Below, piece after piece: positions 34,575 to 43,746 of a stretch of 64,000 nt of DNA. The stretch lies in contig NZ_CP038634.1 in NCBI RefSeq assembly GCF_004768545.1, positions 1,860,001-1,924,000 of the forward strand, in the 5' to 3' direction. How positions within the stretch are numbered: position 1 is the first letter of the stretch; each line of letters opens with the position of its first letter. Both the position numbers and the translations under genes were made by a program. The DNA is from Cupriavidus oxalaticus. Lineage in GTDB: Bacteria > Pseudomonadota > Gammaproteobacteria > Burkholderiales > Burkholderiaceae. Under the pieces are notes generated by a model. It saw only the letters and a list, made by a program, of their open reading frames with translations, did not search any database and was not told where the DNA came from.

Positions 34575-35557
34575 CACTCGCACCATCCACGCACCAGTTC
34601 GACCGCCCGGCTGTCCGTGCCGTCGAGCACCGCCTCGCCCAGCACGCGGCTCCACCAGCGCTCCGACCCGTCCGCCACGCGCCACGCATGCAGCCGGCGC
34701 GTGCAGAGCTGCAGGTCGTATTCCTCCGTGATCCCGATCGCGCCGTGCACCGCATGGGCGATGGCCGCCACTGGCGTGACGGCATCGCTGGCGAGCAGCT
34801 TGCCGAGCGCGGCGCGCAGGCGCTCGGGCTGGCCGGTGGTGCTGGCGCAGGCCAGCTGCGCCGCCACGCGCGCTGCCGCCACATGCTCGGCCATCTCGCT
34901 GACCTGATGCTGGATCGCCTGGAACTTGCCGATGGCGCGGCCGAACTGCTGGCGGTCGTTGGCGTACTGCAGCGTCAGGTCGAGCACCCGCGACAGCGCC
35001 CCGGCCAGCTGGACCGCGTGCAGGCAGGCGCCGAGTGTGCGCAGCGTGCCGGGCGCCAGCCGGAACGCAGCCGGCATGGCCGCCTCCGGGCGCGGCAGCC
35101 GCAGGGTCAGGTCGGCGTGCGCGCCGGTGAGTTCGGCGCGCGCGTCGGCCGCCGGCAGCAAGAGGCAACGCTCGCCGTCCTGCACCAGGAACCACCGGGC
35201 ATGGCGCGCATCGGCGACGAGCGCAGCGGGCGCGCCGTCGTCGAAGCCCGCCAGGGCGATGGGTCCGTCGGGCAGGGCGATGCCCTGCGCGTGCAGCAGG
35301 GCGCGGGCGAAGATGGTCTGCGCCAGCGGCAGCGGCAGGACATGGCGGCCGGTGACGAACAGCACGGGGGCCAGTTCAGGCAGCGGCAGCGCGGCGCCGC
35401 CGGCGGCCTCGGGCAGCAGGCAGTCGGCAAAGCCGCTGTCGCGCAGAGTTTGCCACAAGGGAGAGGGATCGGCCTGCCGTTCCAGCGCGCGGACCGTGGC
35501 GGGCGTGCAGCAATCGCGCAGCAGCGCGTCGAGGGCGTCGGAGTAAGCGTTATGCAT
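34574..35557 (-). CDS. Acyl-CoA dehydrogenase-like protein, reduced subunit
   Basis: 327-residue acyl-CoA dehydrogenase relative, shorter than the usual 380-400. The N-terminal helical domain is loose (MHNAYSDALDALLRDCCTPA), the middle FAD/substrate strand motif seen in the paralogues is absent (PLPLAQTIFARALLHAQGIA, LAGFDDGAPAALVADARHAR), while the C-terminal helical domain is recognisable (YANDRQQFGRAIGKFQAIQH, HAVHGAIGITEEYDLQLCTR). That is the pattern of the non-catalytic or half-site partner in alpha2beta2 dehydrogenases (FadE heteromers of steroid metabolism). Follows the full-length dehydrogenase by 48 bp, fitting a heteromer. Substrate unknown. Confidence 0.85.
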   Translation of the reverse strand: MHNAYSDALDALLRDCCTPATVRALERQADPSPLWQTLRDSGFADCLLPEAAGGAALPLPELAPVLFVTGRHVLPLPLAQTIFARALLHAQGIALPDGPIALAGFDDGAPAALVADARHARWFLVQDGERCLLLPAADARAELTGAHADLTLRLPRPEAAMPAAFRLAPGTLRTLGACLHAVQLAGALSRVLDLTLQYANDRQQFGRAIGKFQAIQHQVSEMAEHVAAARVAAQLACASTTGQPERLRAALGKLLASDAVTPVAAIAHAVHGAIGITEEYDLQLCTRRLHAWRVADGSERWWSRVLGEAVLDGTDSRAVELVRGWCE

Positions 35558-35605
35558 GATGGGTCTCGTCGGGGGGGCAGGACGTCGGGACGGTGCGGCG
35601 GGTCT

Positions 35606-36790
35606 TCAGCGCAGGCCGAGGCCGCGCGCGATCATGCCGCGCAGGATCTCGCGCGTGCCGCCGCGCAGCGAATACGACGGGGCGATCTGCGTGACGTAGG
35701 CCAGCGTGCGATAGAGCGCGCCGTCGGCGGCCAGTGCCGCTTCGTCGCCGAGCGCCGCTTCCACCAGCGCGGGGACCGATTGCTCGAAGGTCGTGCCCAG
35801 GTCCTTGACCAGTGCGGCCTCGACCACGGGGCTTTCACCGGCCGCCAGGCGCGCGGTCACCGCCAGCGACATCGCGCGCAGCACCGCCAGGTGCCCGGCA
35901 AGGCGGCCCGCGGTCACGGTGTCGCGCCGTGCCGGCGGCAGGCGGCGCATGGCGTCGAGCCAGGTGTCGAGCAGCACCACGCTGGAGTACAGCCGCTCGG
36001 GGCCGCTGCGCTCGAACGCGAGTTCGGCGTTGACCTGCTCCCAGCCGCTGCCGTCCTGGCCGACCAGCGCATCCGGGGCCAGCGCGACGTCGTCGAAGGT
36101 GACCTCGGAGAAGTGCGCATCGCCGGCCAGGTCGTGGATCGGCCGTACCGAGACGCCGGGCGCGTGCAGGTCGACGATGAACTGCGACAGGCCCGCCTGC
36201 CGGTCCTGCGGCGTGCCCGAGGTGCGCACCAGCGCGATCATGAAGTGGCAGCGGTCGGCGTTGGTCGTCCAGATCTTGCGGCCGGTCAGGCGCCACGAGC
36301 CATCGGGCTGGCGCACGGCGCGGGTCGTCACGCTGGCGAGGTCGGAGCCGGAGTTCGGCTCGCTCATGCCGATGCAGAAGAACGCCTCGCCGCGGCAGAT
36401 CGCGGGCAGGTAGCGGGCCTTCTGCGCGTCGCTGCCGTAACGCAGGATCAGCGGGCCGCTCTGGCGGTCGGCGATCCAGTGCGCCGACACCGGCGCGCCG
36501 CAGGCCAGCAACTCCTCCACCAGCACGAAGCGCGAGTAAGGATCGAGGCCGGCGCCGCCGTATTGCGCCGGCAGCGTAATGCCGACCCAGCCGCGCGCCG
36601 CAAGTGCGCGGCTGAACGCCGCATCGAACCCCATCCACGAGCGCGCGCGGGTTTCCGGCGGCAGGGCGGGCAGGTGCTCGTCAAGAAAGGCGCGGACCTC
36701 GGCGCGGAACGCGAGCGCGTGCGGCGGCAGGGGCGTCAGGTCGAAGGTGGATAGCAAGGCGGTCACGGTGAAGTCCGGTAGCTGTGGCAC
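35606..36790 (-). CDS. Acyl-CoA dehydrogenase family protein
   Basis: 394-residue dehydrogenase with an intact core: HALAFRAEVRAFLDEHLPAL, LPAQYGGAGLDPYSRFVLVE, FCIGMSEPNSGSDLASVTTR, WRLTGRKIWTTNADRCHFMI, and C-terminal YSLRGGTREILRGMIARGLG. The start is GTG at 36790 with AGGG about 9 nt upstream; an internal GTG at 36766 is also possible. It pairs with the reduced subunit at 34574 and follows a LuxR-type regulator in the same direction. The 174-bp upstream region has an inverted repeat (36879-36896) and A/T-rich stretch suited to a promoter. Confidence 0.88.
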   Translation of the reverse strand: MPQLPDFTVTALLSTFDLTPLPPHALAFRAEVRAFLDEHLPALPPETRARSWMGFDAAFSRALAARGWVGITLPAQYGGAGLDPYSRFVLVEELLACGAPVSAHWIADRQSGPLILRYGSDAQKARYLPAICRGEAFFCIGMSEPNSGSDLASVTTRAVRQPDGSWRLTGRKIWTTNADRCHFMIALVRTSGTPQDRQAGLSQFIVDLHAPGVSVRPIHDLAGDAHFSEVTFDDVALAPDALVGQDGSGWEQVNAELAFERSGPERLYSSVVLLDTWLDAMRRLPPARRDTVTAGRLAGHLAVLRAMSLAVTARLAAGESPVVEAALVKDLGTTFEQSVPALVEAALGDEAALAADGALYRTLAYVTQIAPSYSLRGGTREILRGMIARGLGLR

Positions 36791-36878
36791 GCGAGCCCTG
36801 CGGAACGCGGCGGCGGCTGCCTTGCATTCCGGATGGCTCAGGGTGGGCCACAGCGTAGTTCACGCGTCGAGCGCCAGT

Positions 36879-36896
36879 CCAATATTGATTTATTGG
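36879..36896. promoter_or_regulatory. AT-rich inverted repeat upstream of the dehydrogenase pair
   Basis: CCAATA-ttgatt-TATTGG, perfect 6-bp arms, 90 bp upstream of the dehydrogenase start. AT-rich within GC-rich surroundings. Candidate site for the LuxR-type regulator encoded next door. Confidence 0.4.
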
Positions 36897-36964
36897 GAAG
36901 CGATACCGATTCGATATGGAGGTGCCCCCCGGCCGGGTCACCCTTGGGGGCCGGTGCCAGTGCT

Positions 36965-38158
36965 TCAGGCCGTCCCCGCTCGCGGCGTACGCGGCCGGAC
37001 CGCCGAGGTCACCCCGGCGCGTTCGAGATTGACGCCCGGCAGCAGGTGCAGCAGGCGCACCAGCTCGGACTGGCGGTGCGTGCCGGTCTTGCGCAGCGTA
37101 TCGCGGATATGCACGCGCACCGTATGCGGCGACAGGAACTCGCGCTCGGCGATTTCATTCAGCGTCTCGCCGGCGGCGAGACGGACGGCGATGATGCTTT
37201 CCTTGCGCGACAGCCCGAACAGCGAGGCCAGCACGCCCGCATCGAGCACCGCGCGCGATTCCGAATTGCCGAACAGCATCATCGCGGCCGGCAATTGCCA
37301 CGGGCCTTCCACCGGCTGGCGCGAGACCAGCGGCGTGACGATGATCGGCACCGGCTGCCCGCCGGAGGTGATGTGCATCCAGGAGCCCGACGCGGCTTCG
37401 GCGCCGCGGCCGCGCATGGCGCCGTCGAGCAGCTTGCGCAGCACCGCCTGCAGCGTGTCGCTGTGGGCGCGCAGCACGCCGTCCTGCAGCGACAGGTGGC
37501 TGTCGGCCTGCACCAGCGCCTCGGCCCAGCTGTTGGCGTAGCGCACGCGCAGGTCGGCCTGCAGCACCATCACGCCAAAATCCAGGGTATCGAGCCCGGC
37601 CAGGCCAAGGCTGGCCAGCCCGCTCAGTTCAAAGTTGCGCTGCTGCATGCGCGCGGCACGCACCCAATGCGGCATGACGTGGGCCAGGCGCCGCTCGCGC
37701 TGGCCGGCGCTGATGCTGCCCGCGCTGGTGCCGCTCATCAGTACGCAGACCTCGGCGTTCTCGACCAGGCGGATGCCATGTTCGAGTCCGCTGCATGCCA
37801 GCGTGGAGACTGGACGCTCGGCCACGGCGCCATCGTGAGAGGCCGTGTGCAGCGGCGCGCAGGCGGGGCTGTCAGGCGTGTCGGCCGGCATACAGCAGGC
37901 GCCGGCGTAGGGCAGCTCGAGCGGATTGGGCAGCCAGCCGCCAACGCTTGCGCCGTTGGTGAAGCAGCCGTGGGGCGTGACGCCCAGGCGTGCATGGCCG
38001 GCGAGCTTGTCCCAGATCAGGTAACGCGGGCTGCCGGTGGAGGTGTACCGGGAGAAAAGGTCGAGTGCCGCCGGCATTGCCGCAACGTCCAGCGCGGACT
38101 CGTAGATCGAGTCGACCAGACGATGGAAGTCCTCGTCCGTAGTCGGGTGTTCGCCCAT
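36965..38158 (-). CDS. LuxR family (helix-turn-helix) transcriptional regulator
   Basis: 397-residue regulator with a C-terminal LuxR-type HTH (LSRKESIIAVRLAAGETLNE, IAEREFLSPHTVRVHIRDTL and RKTGTHRQSELVRLL). The long N-terminal part shows no classical autoinducer or response-regulator receiver domain; it has PAS-like segments (LDFGVMVLQADLRVRYANSW). Similar large LuxR regulators occur beside lipid or aromatic catabolism genes in Burkholderiales. Start at 38158 (MGEHPTTDEDFHRLVDSIYE) rather than a longer frame to 38314, because GGGGGGA precedes it and similarity begins there. Probably regulates the dehydrogenase pair downstream. Confidence 0.88.
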   Translation of the reverse strand: MGEHPTTDEDFHRLVDSIYESALDVAAMPAALDLFSRYTSTGSPRYLIWDKLAGHARLGVTPHGCFTNGASVGGWLPNPLELPYAGACCMPADTPDSPACAPLHTASHDGAVAERPVSTLACSGLEHGIRLVENAEVCVLMSGTSAGSISAGQRERRLAHVMPHWVRAARMQQRNFELSGLASLGLAGLDTLDFGVMVLQADLRVRYANSWAEALVQADSHLSLQDGVLRAHSDTLQAVLRKLLDGAMRGRGAEAASGSWMHITSGGQPVPIIVTPLVSRQPVEGPWQLPAAMMLFGNSESRAVLDAGVLASLFGLSRKESIIAVRLAAGETLNEIAEREFLSPHTVRVHIRDTLRKTGTHRQSELVRLLHLLPGVNLERAGVTSAVRPRTPRAGTA

Positions 38159-38638
38159 GTTCACATTCCCCCCGGCGGCAAACGCCTCCTGCTTGTGCCA
38201 CGGCAAGTGGCCACTTTCTTTTGTGTTATCGGTGCCGCTCTGGCGTTCTGTACCTGCGCCGATACGGCTCGCAGCGGTCCCGTCAGGCTCATCCGGCGCG
38301 CTGCGATAAGGCAATCATGCCAAACAATGTTGTTTCTTTTGTCCCCCGTGTCGGGAGGGAAAACACGGATTGCAGGCATAACACTTAGCTGGGGCCATAC
38401 CAAATTGCTGCTTTGCAGCGTATGGGAGGTCGGGCGCACTACCGACTTGTGAGGCGTGATGGTAATGCGGGTGACGAGAACGCCGAAATTTTCAGCACGG
38501 AAATAGTGCCGGGCGTTTCACACACGCCACACGTGTCCAGAATGTTGGCGGCAAAAAGACCCCGTTGCCGGGCCGAGAATAGGTTGCCATACCCGTTTCT
38601 GCGAACGGGCCGGTTCGAACCGGCATTCGAACCGGCTG
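38159..38638. other. Intergenic region between mscS-like and luxR-like genes
   Basis: 480 bp. The left part is the LuxR-type gene's leader and contains AAACAA-TG-TTGTTT at 38322-38335, an inverted repeat that may be an operator. The right part ends in the hairpin cluster at 38592-38636. A short plus-strand frame at 38413 lacks coding character. Confidence 0.5.
38592..38636 (-). terminator. Hairpin cluster after the MscS-type gene
   Basis: Two adjacent hairpins: CCCGTT-tctgcg-AACGGG (38592-38609) and the 16-nt palindrome GCCGGTTCGAACCGGC (38609-38624), followed by another copy of the arm TTCGAACCGGC. It starts right after the channel gene's stop. No T tract, so it may be a processing or termination site. 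Confidence 0.45.
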
Positions 38639-40984
38639 CTATGGCGCCGCCGGGTTCGCTTGCTCGTCGCCCCCCACCTGCAGCCCTTTGCCATCGACCT
38701 GAATGGTCAGGCTGGGCGATGCCATGCGGATGCCGTGGGCGTCGAAGTTGCGCTTCAGGCGTGCATTGAACGCGCGCGTGATTTCCGCCTGCGTCAGCGG
38801 CCGGGTCTTGAACTGTGCCATCACCACCGGCCCGCTCGGGTCGAAGCGGTCCAGGCCGAGGATGTCCAGCCCCGACATCAGGTTGCGCGAGTAGCGGAAA
38901 TCTCGCGCGATTTCCGTGCCGGTGGTGCGGATCAGCTCGAGGGCGCGGTCGAGGTCGCTGTGGTAGCTGATGCCGATGCTGAACACGGCATAGCCATAGC
39001 CGCGCGACAGGTTCTTGACCGCCTTGATCTGGCTGTACGGCAGCGTATGCAGCGCGCCGCGTCCGTCGCGCAGCTTGACCGTGCGGATGGTCATACCTTC
39101 GACCACGCCGGCATGGTCAGGCAGCTCGATCGAGTCGCCGATGGCGATAGAGTCCTCGACCACGATAAACAATCCGGTGATCAGGTCCTGCACCAGGCTC
39201 TGCGCCCCGAAGCCGATCGCCAGCCCGACCACCCCCGCGCCGGCCAGCAACGGTGTCACGTTGACGCCCAGGTTGGCCAGCACGGCAATCACCGCGATCA
39301 GCAGCAGCCCGATGAACGAGGCATTGCGCACCAGCGGCAGGATGGTCTTGGCGCGCAGGCTGGGCTGCGCGCCGCGTCCATGCGCGGGCGACAGCGTCTG
39401 CGTGATGGCGGTGTCGATCAGCAGCCAGACCAGCCAGGCCAGCAGCACGGTGCTGGTCACGCTGAACACGGTCTCGGTGATATGGCGGCCCGCTGCGGAA
39501 GATTCCGCCAGCTGCATCAGCGACGTGTCCCAGACGCGCATCACCATGGCAAGAAATACCACCCAGATCGCCACCCGCAGCAGCGCCATGGCGAAGCGGC
39601 CAAAGCGCTGCACATAGGCCGAGCGCCGGCGGTCGCGGAAGCGGGGCGGCCGTGCCGTTGCCTTGGGCGAGCGCCTGGCGACCATCGTCAGCAGCAGTGC
39701 CGCCACGAACAGCGCGACCGAAGCCACGGTGCGGCGCAGGAATACATCGGCGTGGCCGGCGGCGAGCAGCGTGCCGATCACCGACGCGACCACCACCGCG
39801 AGCACCGGCAAGTGCCAGGCCTGGCCGATCAGCCGCAGCAGGTCGGTCAGGCCCGGGTGGGACTGGCGGAAGGCCAGCGGCCGGTGGCTGATCAGCTGGC
39901 CGATCTGGCGACTGAAAACGAGCGCGAACACGCCGATGCCCAGTGCTGCGGCGATATTGGCCGTGGTCGACACCAGCGCGGCGAGGTTGGTGCCGAGCAC
40001 CGCGACGACGCGGCTGTCGGTGGCGCTGTCGCCCAGGGCCGCCAGTGCGCCGGTGCAGAACAGCAGCCACGGCGAGCGCGCCAGCAGCTGCCGGACCGCA
40101 AGCTGGCGGTGCGCGGTGCGGAACAGGACGAAGATGACCTGGCACATCGCGGCGGCGACGGCACCCGCCACGATGGCGTATGCGACCAGCACCGCGGCCA
40201 CGGCTGCTGGCGACTGCGCGAAGGTGCGCGTCGCCATCAGCAGCGTGATGCCGAATGCGATCACCCAGGGCCCGATATGCCGCAGCATGAAGACGCCGAC
40301 ATCCACCCAGGACGGCACCTCGGGCAGCCTGGCGCGCTCGGTACGCGGGCGCGGCGGCGCGCGCCGGCGCCGGATGCGATGGCCGATCTCCCACAGGCCC
40401 CAGCCGCTCGCCGCCCATACCGCCAGCACCAGCGCGAATTCGCGCAGCGATTCCAGCCCCGAGCGGGTGCCCCGGTGGGTCAGCGCGGCGCGCCATTCCT
40501 CGCCTGCGAAGCGCGAGCGCCAGCCCCAGTATTGCCACGGGCCGCGGTCCTTGCGCAGGTGCGTGTCGACTTCGTCGAGCACCTCGGCCACGGCTCCGAT
40601 CAGCCCGGGTGCCGAAGCGCCGGCCGCAGCGGCGGACGCCGGCGCCGGCGCCACCGCGGAAGCGTCCAGGCCGCGCCGCAAGGCCTGCAATTGGCCGACC
40701 AGCGCGCGCCGTTCGCGATCGTCCTGCAGTGTTGCGATGACCTGGTCGAGCGACTGCGCCAGCGGCACGCTGGCCGGGGCCGCCGGCGCGCTGGCCGGCG
40801 CCGGAGCGGGCTTGGCCGGTGCCAGCAGGGTGGCAAGCGGGCCTGCCGCCATAGCGGGCGCTGGAACCGTACAACACAGCAGTGCGAGCGCCAGCAGCGC
40901 GGCATGCATGGCCAGGCTCGCACCTGGCGTGAGCCGGCGTGGCCACATCGATCGGGAGGGGGCGTTGCGATCGGGTTTGCGCAT
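38639..40984 (-). CDS. Mechanosensitive ion channel (MscS family), large form
   Basis: 781-residue inner-membrane protein. Signal-like N-terminus MHAALLALALLCCTVPAPAM (within the first 50 residues), then a Pro/Ala-rich periplasmic stretch and coiled segment (LDQVIATLQDDRERRALVGQ), about nine to eleven transmembrane helices, and the MscS pore domain: LLAGAGVVGLAIGFGAQSLV, QDLITGLFIVVEDSIAIGD, followed by the cytoplasmic beta domain (HTLPYSQIKAVKNLSRGY). Size and layout fit the YnaI/YbiO-like MscS proteins that release solutes on hypo-osmotic shock. Start at 40984 (MRKPDRNAPS) has no strong ribosome site; a frame running open to 42115 crosses a real gene and is ignored. Divergent from the SDR at 41306. 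Confidence 0.92.
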   Translation of the reverse strand: MRKPDRNAPSRSMWPRRLTPGASLAMHAALLALALLCCTVPAPAMAAGPLATLLAPAKPAPAPASAPAAPASVPLAQSLDQVIATLQDDRERRALVGQLQALRRGLDASAVAPAPASAAAAGASAPGLIGAVAEVLDEVDTHLRKDRGPWQYWGWRSRFAGEEWRAALTHRGTRSGLESLREFALVLAVWAASGWGLWEIGHRIRRRRAPPRPRTERARLPEVPSWVDVGVFMLRHIGPWVIAFGITLLMATRTFAQSPAAVAAVLVAYAIVAGAVAAAMCQVIFVLFRTAHRQLAVRQLLARSPWLLFCTGALAALGDSATDSRVVAVLGTNLAALVSTTANIAAALGIGVFALVFSRQIGQLISHRPLAFRQSHPGLTDLLRLIGQAWHLPVLAVVVASVIGTLLAAGHADVFLRRTVASVALFVAALLLTMVARRSPKATARPPRFRDRRRSAYVQRFGRFAMALLRVAIWVVFLAMVMRVWDTSLMQLAESSAAGRHITETVFSVTSTVLLAWLVWLLIDTAITQTLSPAHGRGAQPSLRAKTILPLVRNASFIGLLLIAVIAVLANLGVNVTPLLAGAGVVGLAIGFGAQSLVQDLITGLFIVVEDSIAIGDSIELPDHAGVVEGMTIRTVKLRDGRGALHTLPYSQIKAVKNLSRGYGYAVFSIGISYHSDLDRALELIRTTGTEIARDFRYSRNLMSGLDILGLDRFDPSGPVVMAQFKTRPLTQAEITRAFNARLKRNFDAHGIRMASPSLTIQVDGKGLQVGGDEQANPAAP

Positions 40985-41305
40985 GGCTGGATGTCCGCAC
41001 CTGGCCCGGCGTGACGCTGCCGGCGGAGGCGCGGGAATGAACGTCGATCGCGCCACTGTAGCGCATCGGCGGTGCCGGGTGACGCACCGCCGCATCCGGC
41101 ACGTCGGGCCACCCCGGGTCCACGTCTGGGTCCACGTCGGAACCATTCGTCGCTTCGGACGATGCGTCGCTTGCGCCGATCCACGAATCTCGAACCCACT
41201 CCGGCGTGGGCATTTCGGCGCCCGCCGGCCACTCTCAGATCGCGGGCGCGCGCACCAGAACCGGTGGCCCGTCCGGCCAGCAACAAGACACAAGGGAAAG
41301 ACGGC
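40985..41305. other. Divergent region, MscS-type gene / SDR
   Basis: 321 bp between two divergent starts. It contains a tandem duplication of GGGTCCACGTCT/G at 41116-41139 and two copies of CGTCGCTT around 41148-41173. No gene recognised. Confidence 0.5.
41116..41139. repeat. 12-bp tandem duplication
   Basis: Two head-to-tail copies of GGGTCCACGTC followed by T or G. Probably a replication-slippage product. Confidence 0.6.
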
Positions 41306-42088
41306 ATGGAACTCAATGCATCGGTATCGGCAGTGATCACGGGCGGCGCCTCGGGCCTGGGCGCGGCAACGGCGCGCGCGCTGGCGGCGCACGGCGTGCG
41401 CGTGGCGCTGTTCGACCTCAACGCCGAGAAGGGCGAAGCGCTGGCGCGCGAACTGGGCGGCGTGTTCTGCCAGGTGAACGTGACCTCGGAAGCTGAAGTC
41501 GAGGCCGGCTTCGCCAGGGCACGTGCCGCCATCGGCCAGGAGCGCATCCTGGTCAACTGCGCCGGCACCGGCAATGCCATCAAGACCGCGTCGCGTTCCA
41601 AGGAAGCGCCGGACCAGATCAAGCACTTTCCCTCCGATGCCTTCGAACGCATCATCCAGATCAACCTGATCGGCACCTTCCGCTGCATCGCGCGCTCGGC
41701 GGCCGGCATGCTGACGCTGGACACCGCGGGCGGCGAGCGCGGCGTGATCATCAGCACCGCATCGGTGGCGGCGCAGGATGGCCAGATGGGGCAGGCCGCG
41801 TACTCGGCGTCCAAGGCCGCCGTGGTCGGCATGACGCTGCCGATCGCGCGCGACCTCGCGGGCGAGGGCATCCGCGTCAATACCATCCTGCCGGGCATCT
41901 TCAATACGCCGCTGCTGCAGGGCGCGGCCGAGAACGTCAAGGCCGCGCTGGCCGCTTCGGTGCCGTTTCCCAAGCGCCTGGGCCAGCCGGAAGAGTTCGC
42001 CTCGCTGGCCGTCGAGATGTGCCGCAACGGCTATTTCAACGGCGAATCCGTGCGGCTGGACGGCGCCATCCGGATGGCGCCGCGCTGA
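41306..42088 (+). CDS. SDR, 3-hydroxyacyl-CoA dehydrogenase type II-like
   Basis: 260-residue short-chain dehydrogenase. TGGASGLG cofactor motif, NCAG in place of NNAG, Ser in ISTASV and YSASK (Tyr166, Lys170) are present. The sequence pattern (SVSAVITGGASGLGAATARA, IQINLIGTFRCIARSAAGML, PGIFNTPLLQGAAENVKAAL, PKRLGQPEEFASLAVEMCRN) closely matches the HSD17B10-like 3-hydroxyacyl-CoA dehydrogenase type II group, NAD-dependent enzymes that also handle branched 2-methyl-3-hydroxy-acyl-CoAs. Start at 41306 (MELNASVSAV) follows AAGGGAAAG. Probably in operon with the following CoA ligase (37-bp gap). Confidence 0.9.
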   Translation: MELNASVSAVITGGASGLGAATARALAAHGVRVALFDLNAEKGEALARELGGVFCQVNVTSEAEVEAGFARARAAIGQERILVNCAGTGNAIKTASRSKEAPDQIKHFPSDAFERIIQINLIGTFRCIARSAAGMLTLDTAGGERGVIISTASVAAQDGQMGQAAYSASKAAVVGMTLPIARDLAGEGIRVNTILPGIFNTPLLQGAAENVKAALAASVPFPKRLGQPEEFASLAVEMCRNGYFNGESVRLDGAIRMAPR

Positions 42089-42125
42089 GCGAAGCGGCCT
42101 GGATGGAATCAACACGGAGACGCGG

Positions 42126-43709
42126 ATGGATTTCAGCTACCTGAGCACGCTGCCCGATGCCGTGCGCCATTTCGCCGGACTGCGGCCCGACGCGGTGGCA
42201 TATGCGTTCGAGGGCCGCCAGACTACCTACGCCGACTTCGAGCGCAATACCGACCGGGTCGCGCAGGCGCTGCTGGCCGAGGGTATCCACGCCGGCGACC
42301 GCATTGCCTATATCGGCAAGAACAGCGACCACTACTTCGAACTGCTGCTCGGCGCGGCCAAGGCTGGCGTCGTCACCACTCCGGCCAGCTGGCGCCTGGC
42401 GCCGCCGGAGATCGAGTTTATCGTCGGCCATTGCGACGCGGTGGTGCTGTTCGTCGGGCCGGAATCGGCGGCGATGGCAAAGTCGCTGCTGCCGGCGCTG
42501 CCGATGGTGCGCACGGTGGTGCTGATGGAGCCGTGCGCCGACGGCGGCGATGCCCCTTGCTACACCGACTGGCGCGACGCGCAGCCGGCCACGCCGCCGG
42601 CACACCGGCCGGCGCCGCACGACGTGGTGCTGCAGCTGTACACCTCTGGCACCACCGGGCGGCCCAAGGGCGCGATGCTGACGCACCGCAACCTGACCAT
42701 CGGCACCGAGGTCAGCGAGCGCGAAGGCATTGCCTGGTCGCACTGGACGGCCGACGATATCTCGCTGGTGGCGATGCCCGTCGCGCATATCGGCGGCTCG
42801 GGCTGGGGACTGCGCAATCTGCTGTCTGGCGCCAAGGGCGTGGTCGCGCGCGAATTCGACCCGCGCGCGGTGCTGGATTTCATCGAGCACGAGCGCGTCA
42901 GCAAGCTGTTCATGGTGCCGGCGGCCATGCAGATCGTGCTGCGCGATCCGCGCGCGCGCCAAGTGGATTACTCGCGGCTGAAGTACCTGCTGTATGGCGC
43001 CGCGCCGATTCCGGCGGCGCTGCTGCGCGAGGGCATCGAGGTGTTCGGCTGCGGCTTCGTGCAGCAGTACGGCATGACCGAGACCACCGGCACCATCGTC
43101 GCGCTGCCGCCCGAGGACCACACCACCGAAGAGGTGCCGCGCATGCGTGCCGCGGGCAAGCCGCTGCCAGGCGTGGAAATCAAGGTGGTCGACTATGAGG
43201 GGCGCGGGCTGGGTCCCGATGAAGTCGGCGAGATCGTGGTGCGCTCGCAGCACAACATGGCCGGCTACTGGAAGCAGCCCGAGGAGACCGCGCGCACCAT
43301 CGACGCCGATGGCTGGCTGCGCACCGGCGACGCGGGCTACATGGATGCGCAGGGTTACCTGTACATCCACGACCGCGTCAAGGACATGATCATCAGCGGC
43401 GGCGAGAACGTCTATCCGGCCGAGGTCGAAAGCGCGATCTACGGCCACCCGCAGGTGGCTGACGTGGCCGTGATCGGCGTGCCGGACGAGAAGTGGGGCG
43501 AAGCGGTGAAGGCCATCGTCGTGCTGAAGCCGGGACAATCGCCCGATCGCGACGGCATCATCGCGTGGACGCGCCAGCGGCTGGCCGGCTTCAAGGTGCC
43601 GAAGAGCATCGAGTTCGTCGACGCGCTGCCGCGCAATCCGTCCGGCAAGCTGCTGCGGCGCAAGCTGCGCGAGCCGTTCTGGGAGGGGATGAACCGGCAG
43701 GTGAACTGA
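42126..43709 (+). CDS. AMP-dependent fatty-acyl-CoA synthase/ligase
   Basis: 527-residue ANL ligase. P-loop LYTSGTTGRPKGAM with Tyr172; FVQQYGMTETTGTIVALPPE, GWLRTGDAGYMDAQGYLYIH, DMIISGGENVYPAEVESAIY and the catalytic Lys in NPSGKLLRRKLRE. The pattern resembles FadD3/FadK-type fatty-acyl or steroid side-chain ligases. It lies 37 bp after the SDR, a pair that would activate an acid and oxidise the 3-hydroxyacyl-CoA formed later. Convergent with the DUF421 gene. Confidence 0.92.
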   Translation: MDFSYLSTLPDAVRHFAGLRPDAVAYAFEGRQTTYADFERNTDRVAQALLAEGIHAGDRIAYIGKNSDHYFELLLGAAKAGVVTTPASWRLAPPEIEFIVGHCDAVVLFVGPESAAMAKSLLPALPMVRTVVLMEPCADGGDAPCYTDWRDAQPATPPAHRPAPHDVVLQLYTSGTTGRPKGAMLTHRNLTIGTEVSEREGIAWSHWTADDISLVAMPVAHIGGSGWGLRNLLSGAKGVVAREFDPRAVLDFIEHERVSKLFMVPAAMQIVLRDPRARQVDYSRLKYLLYGAAPIPAALLREGIEVFGCGFVQQYGMTETTGTIVALPPEDHTTEEVPRMRAAGKPLPGVEIKVVDYEGRGLGPDEVGEIVVRSQHNMAGYWKQPEETARTIDADGWLRTGDAGYMDAQGYLYIHDRVKDMIISGGENVYPAEVESAIYGHPQVADVAVIGVPDEKWGEAVKAIVVLKPGQSPDRDGIIAWTRQRLAGFKVPKSIEFVDALPRNPSGKLLRRKLREPFWEGMNRQVN

Positions 43710-43746
43710 GCCTGGCTCCCTGTCCCGCGAGCGGGGCGGGGAGCAT

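Noticed and set aside
38413..38769. 118-codon plus-strand frame between luxR-like and mscS-like genes
   Set aside because: Overlaps the MscS-type gene end and hairpin cluster, no ribosome site, no similarity to a known family.
40985..42115. Upstream extension of the MscS-type reading frame to 42115
   Set aside because: The extension is antisense to an SDR gene with intact catalytic motifs and is not channel-like; the gene starts at 40984.
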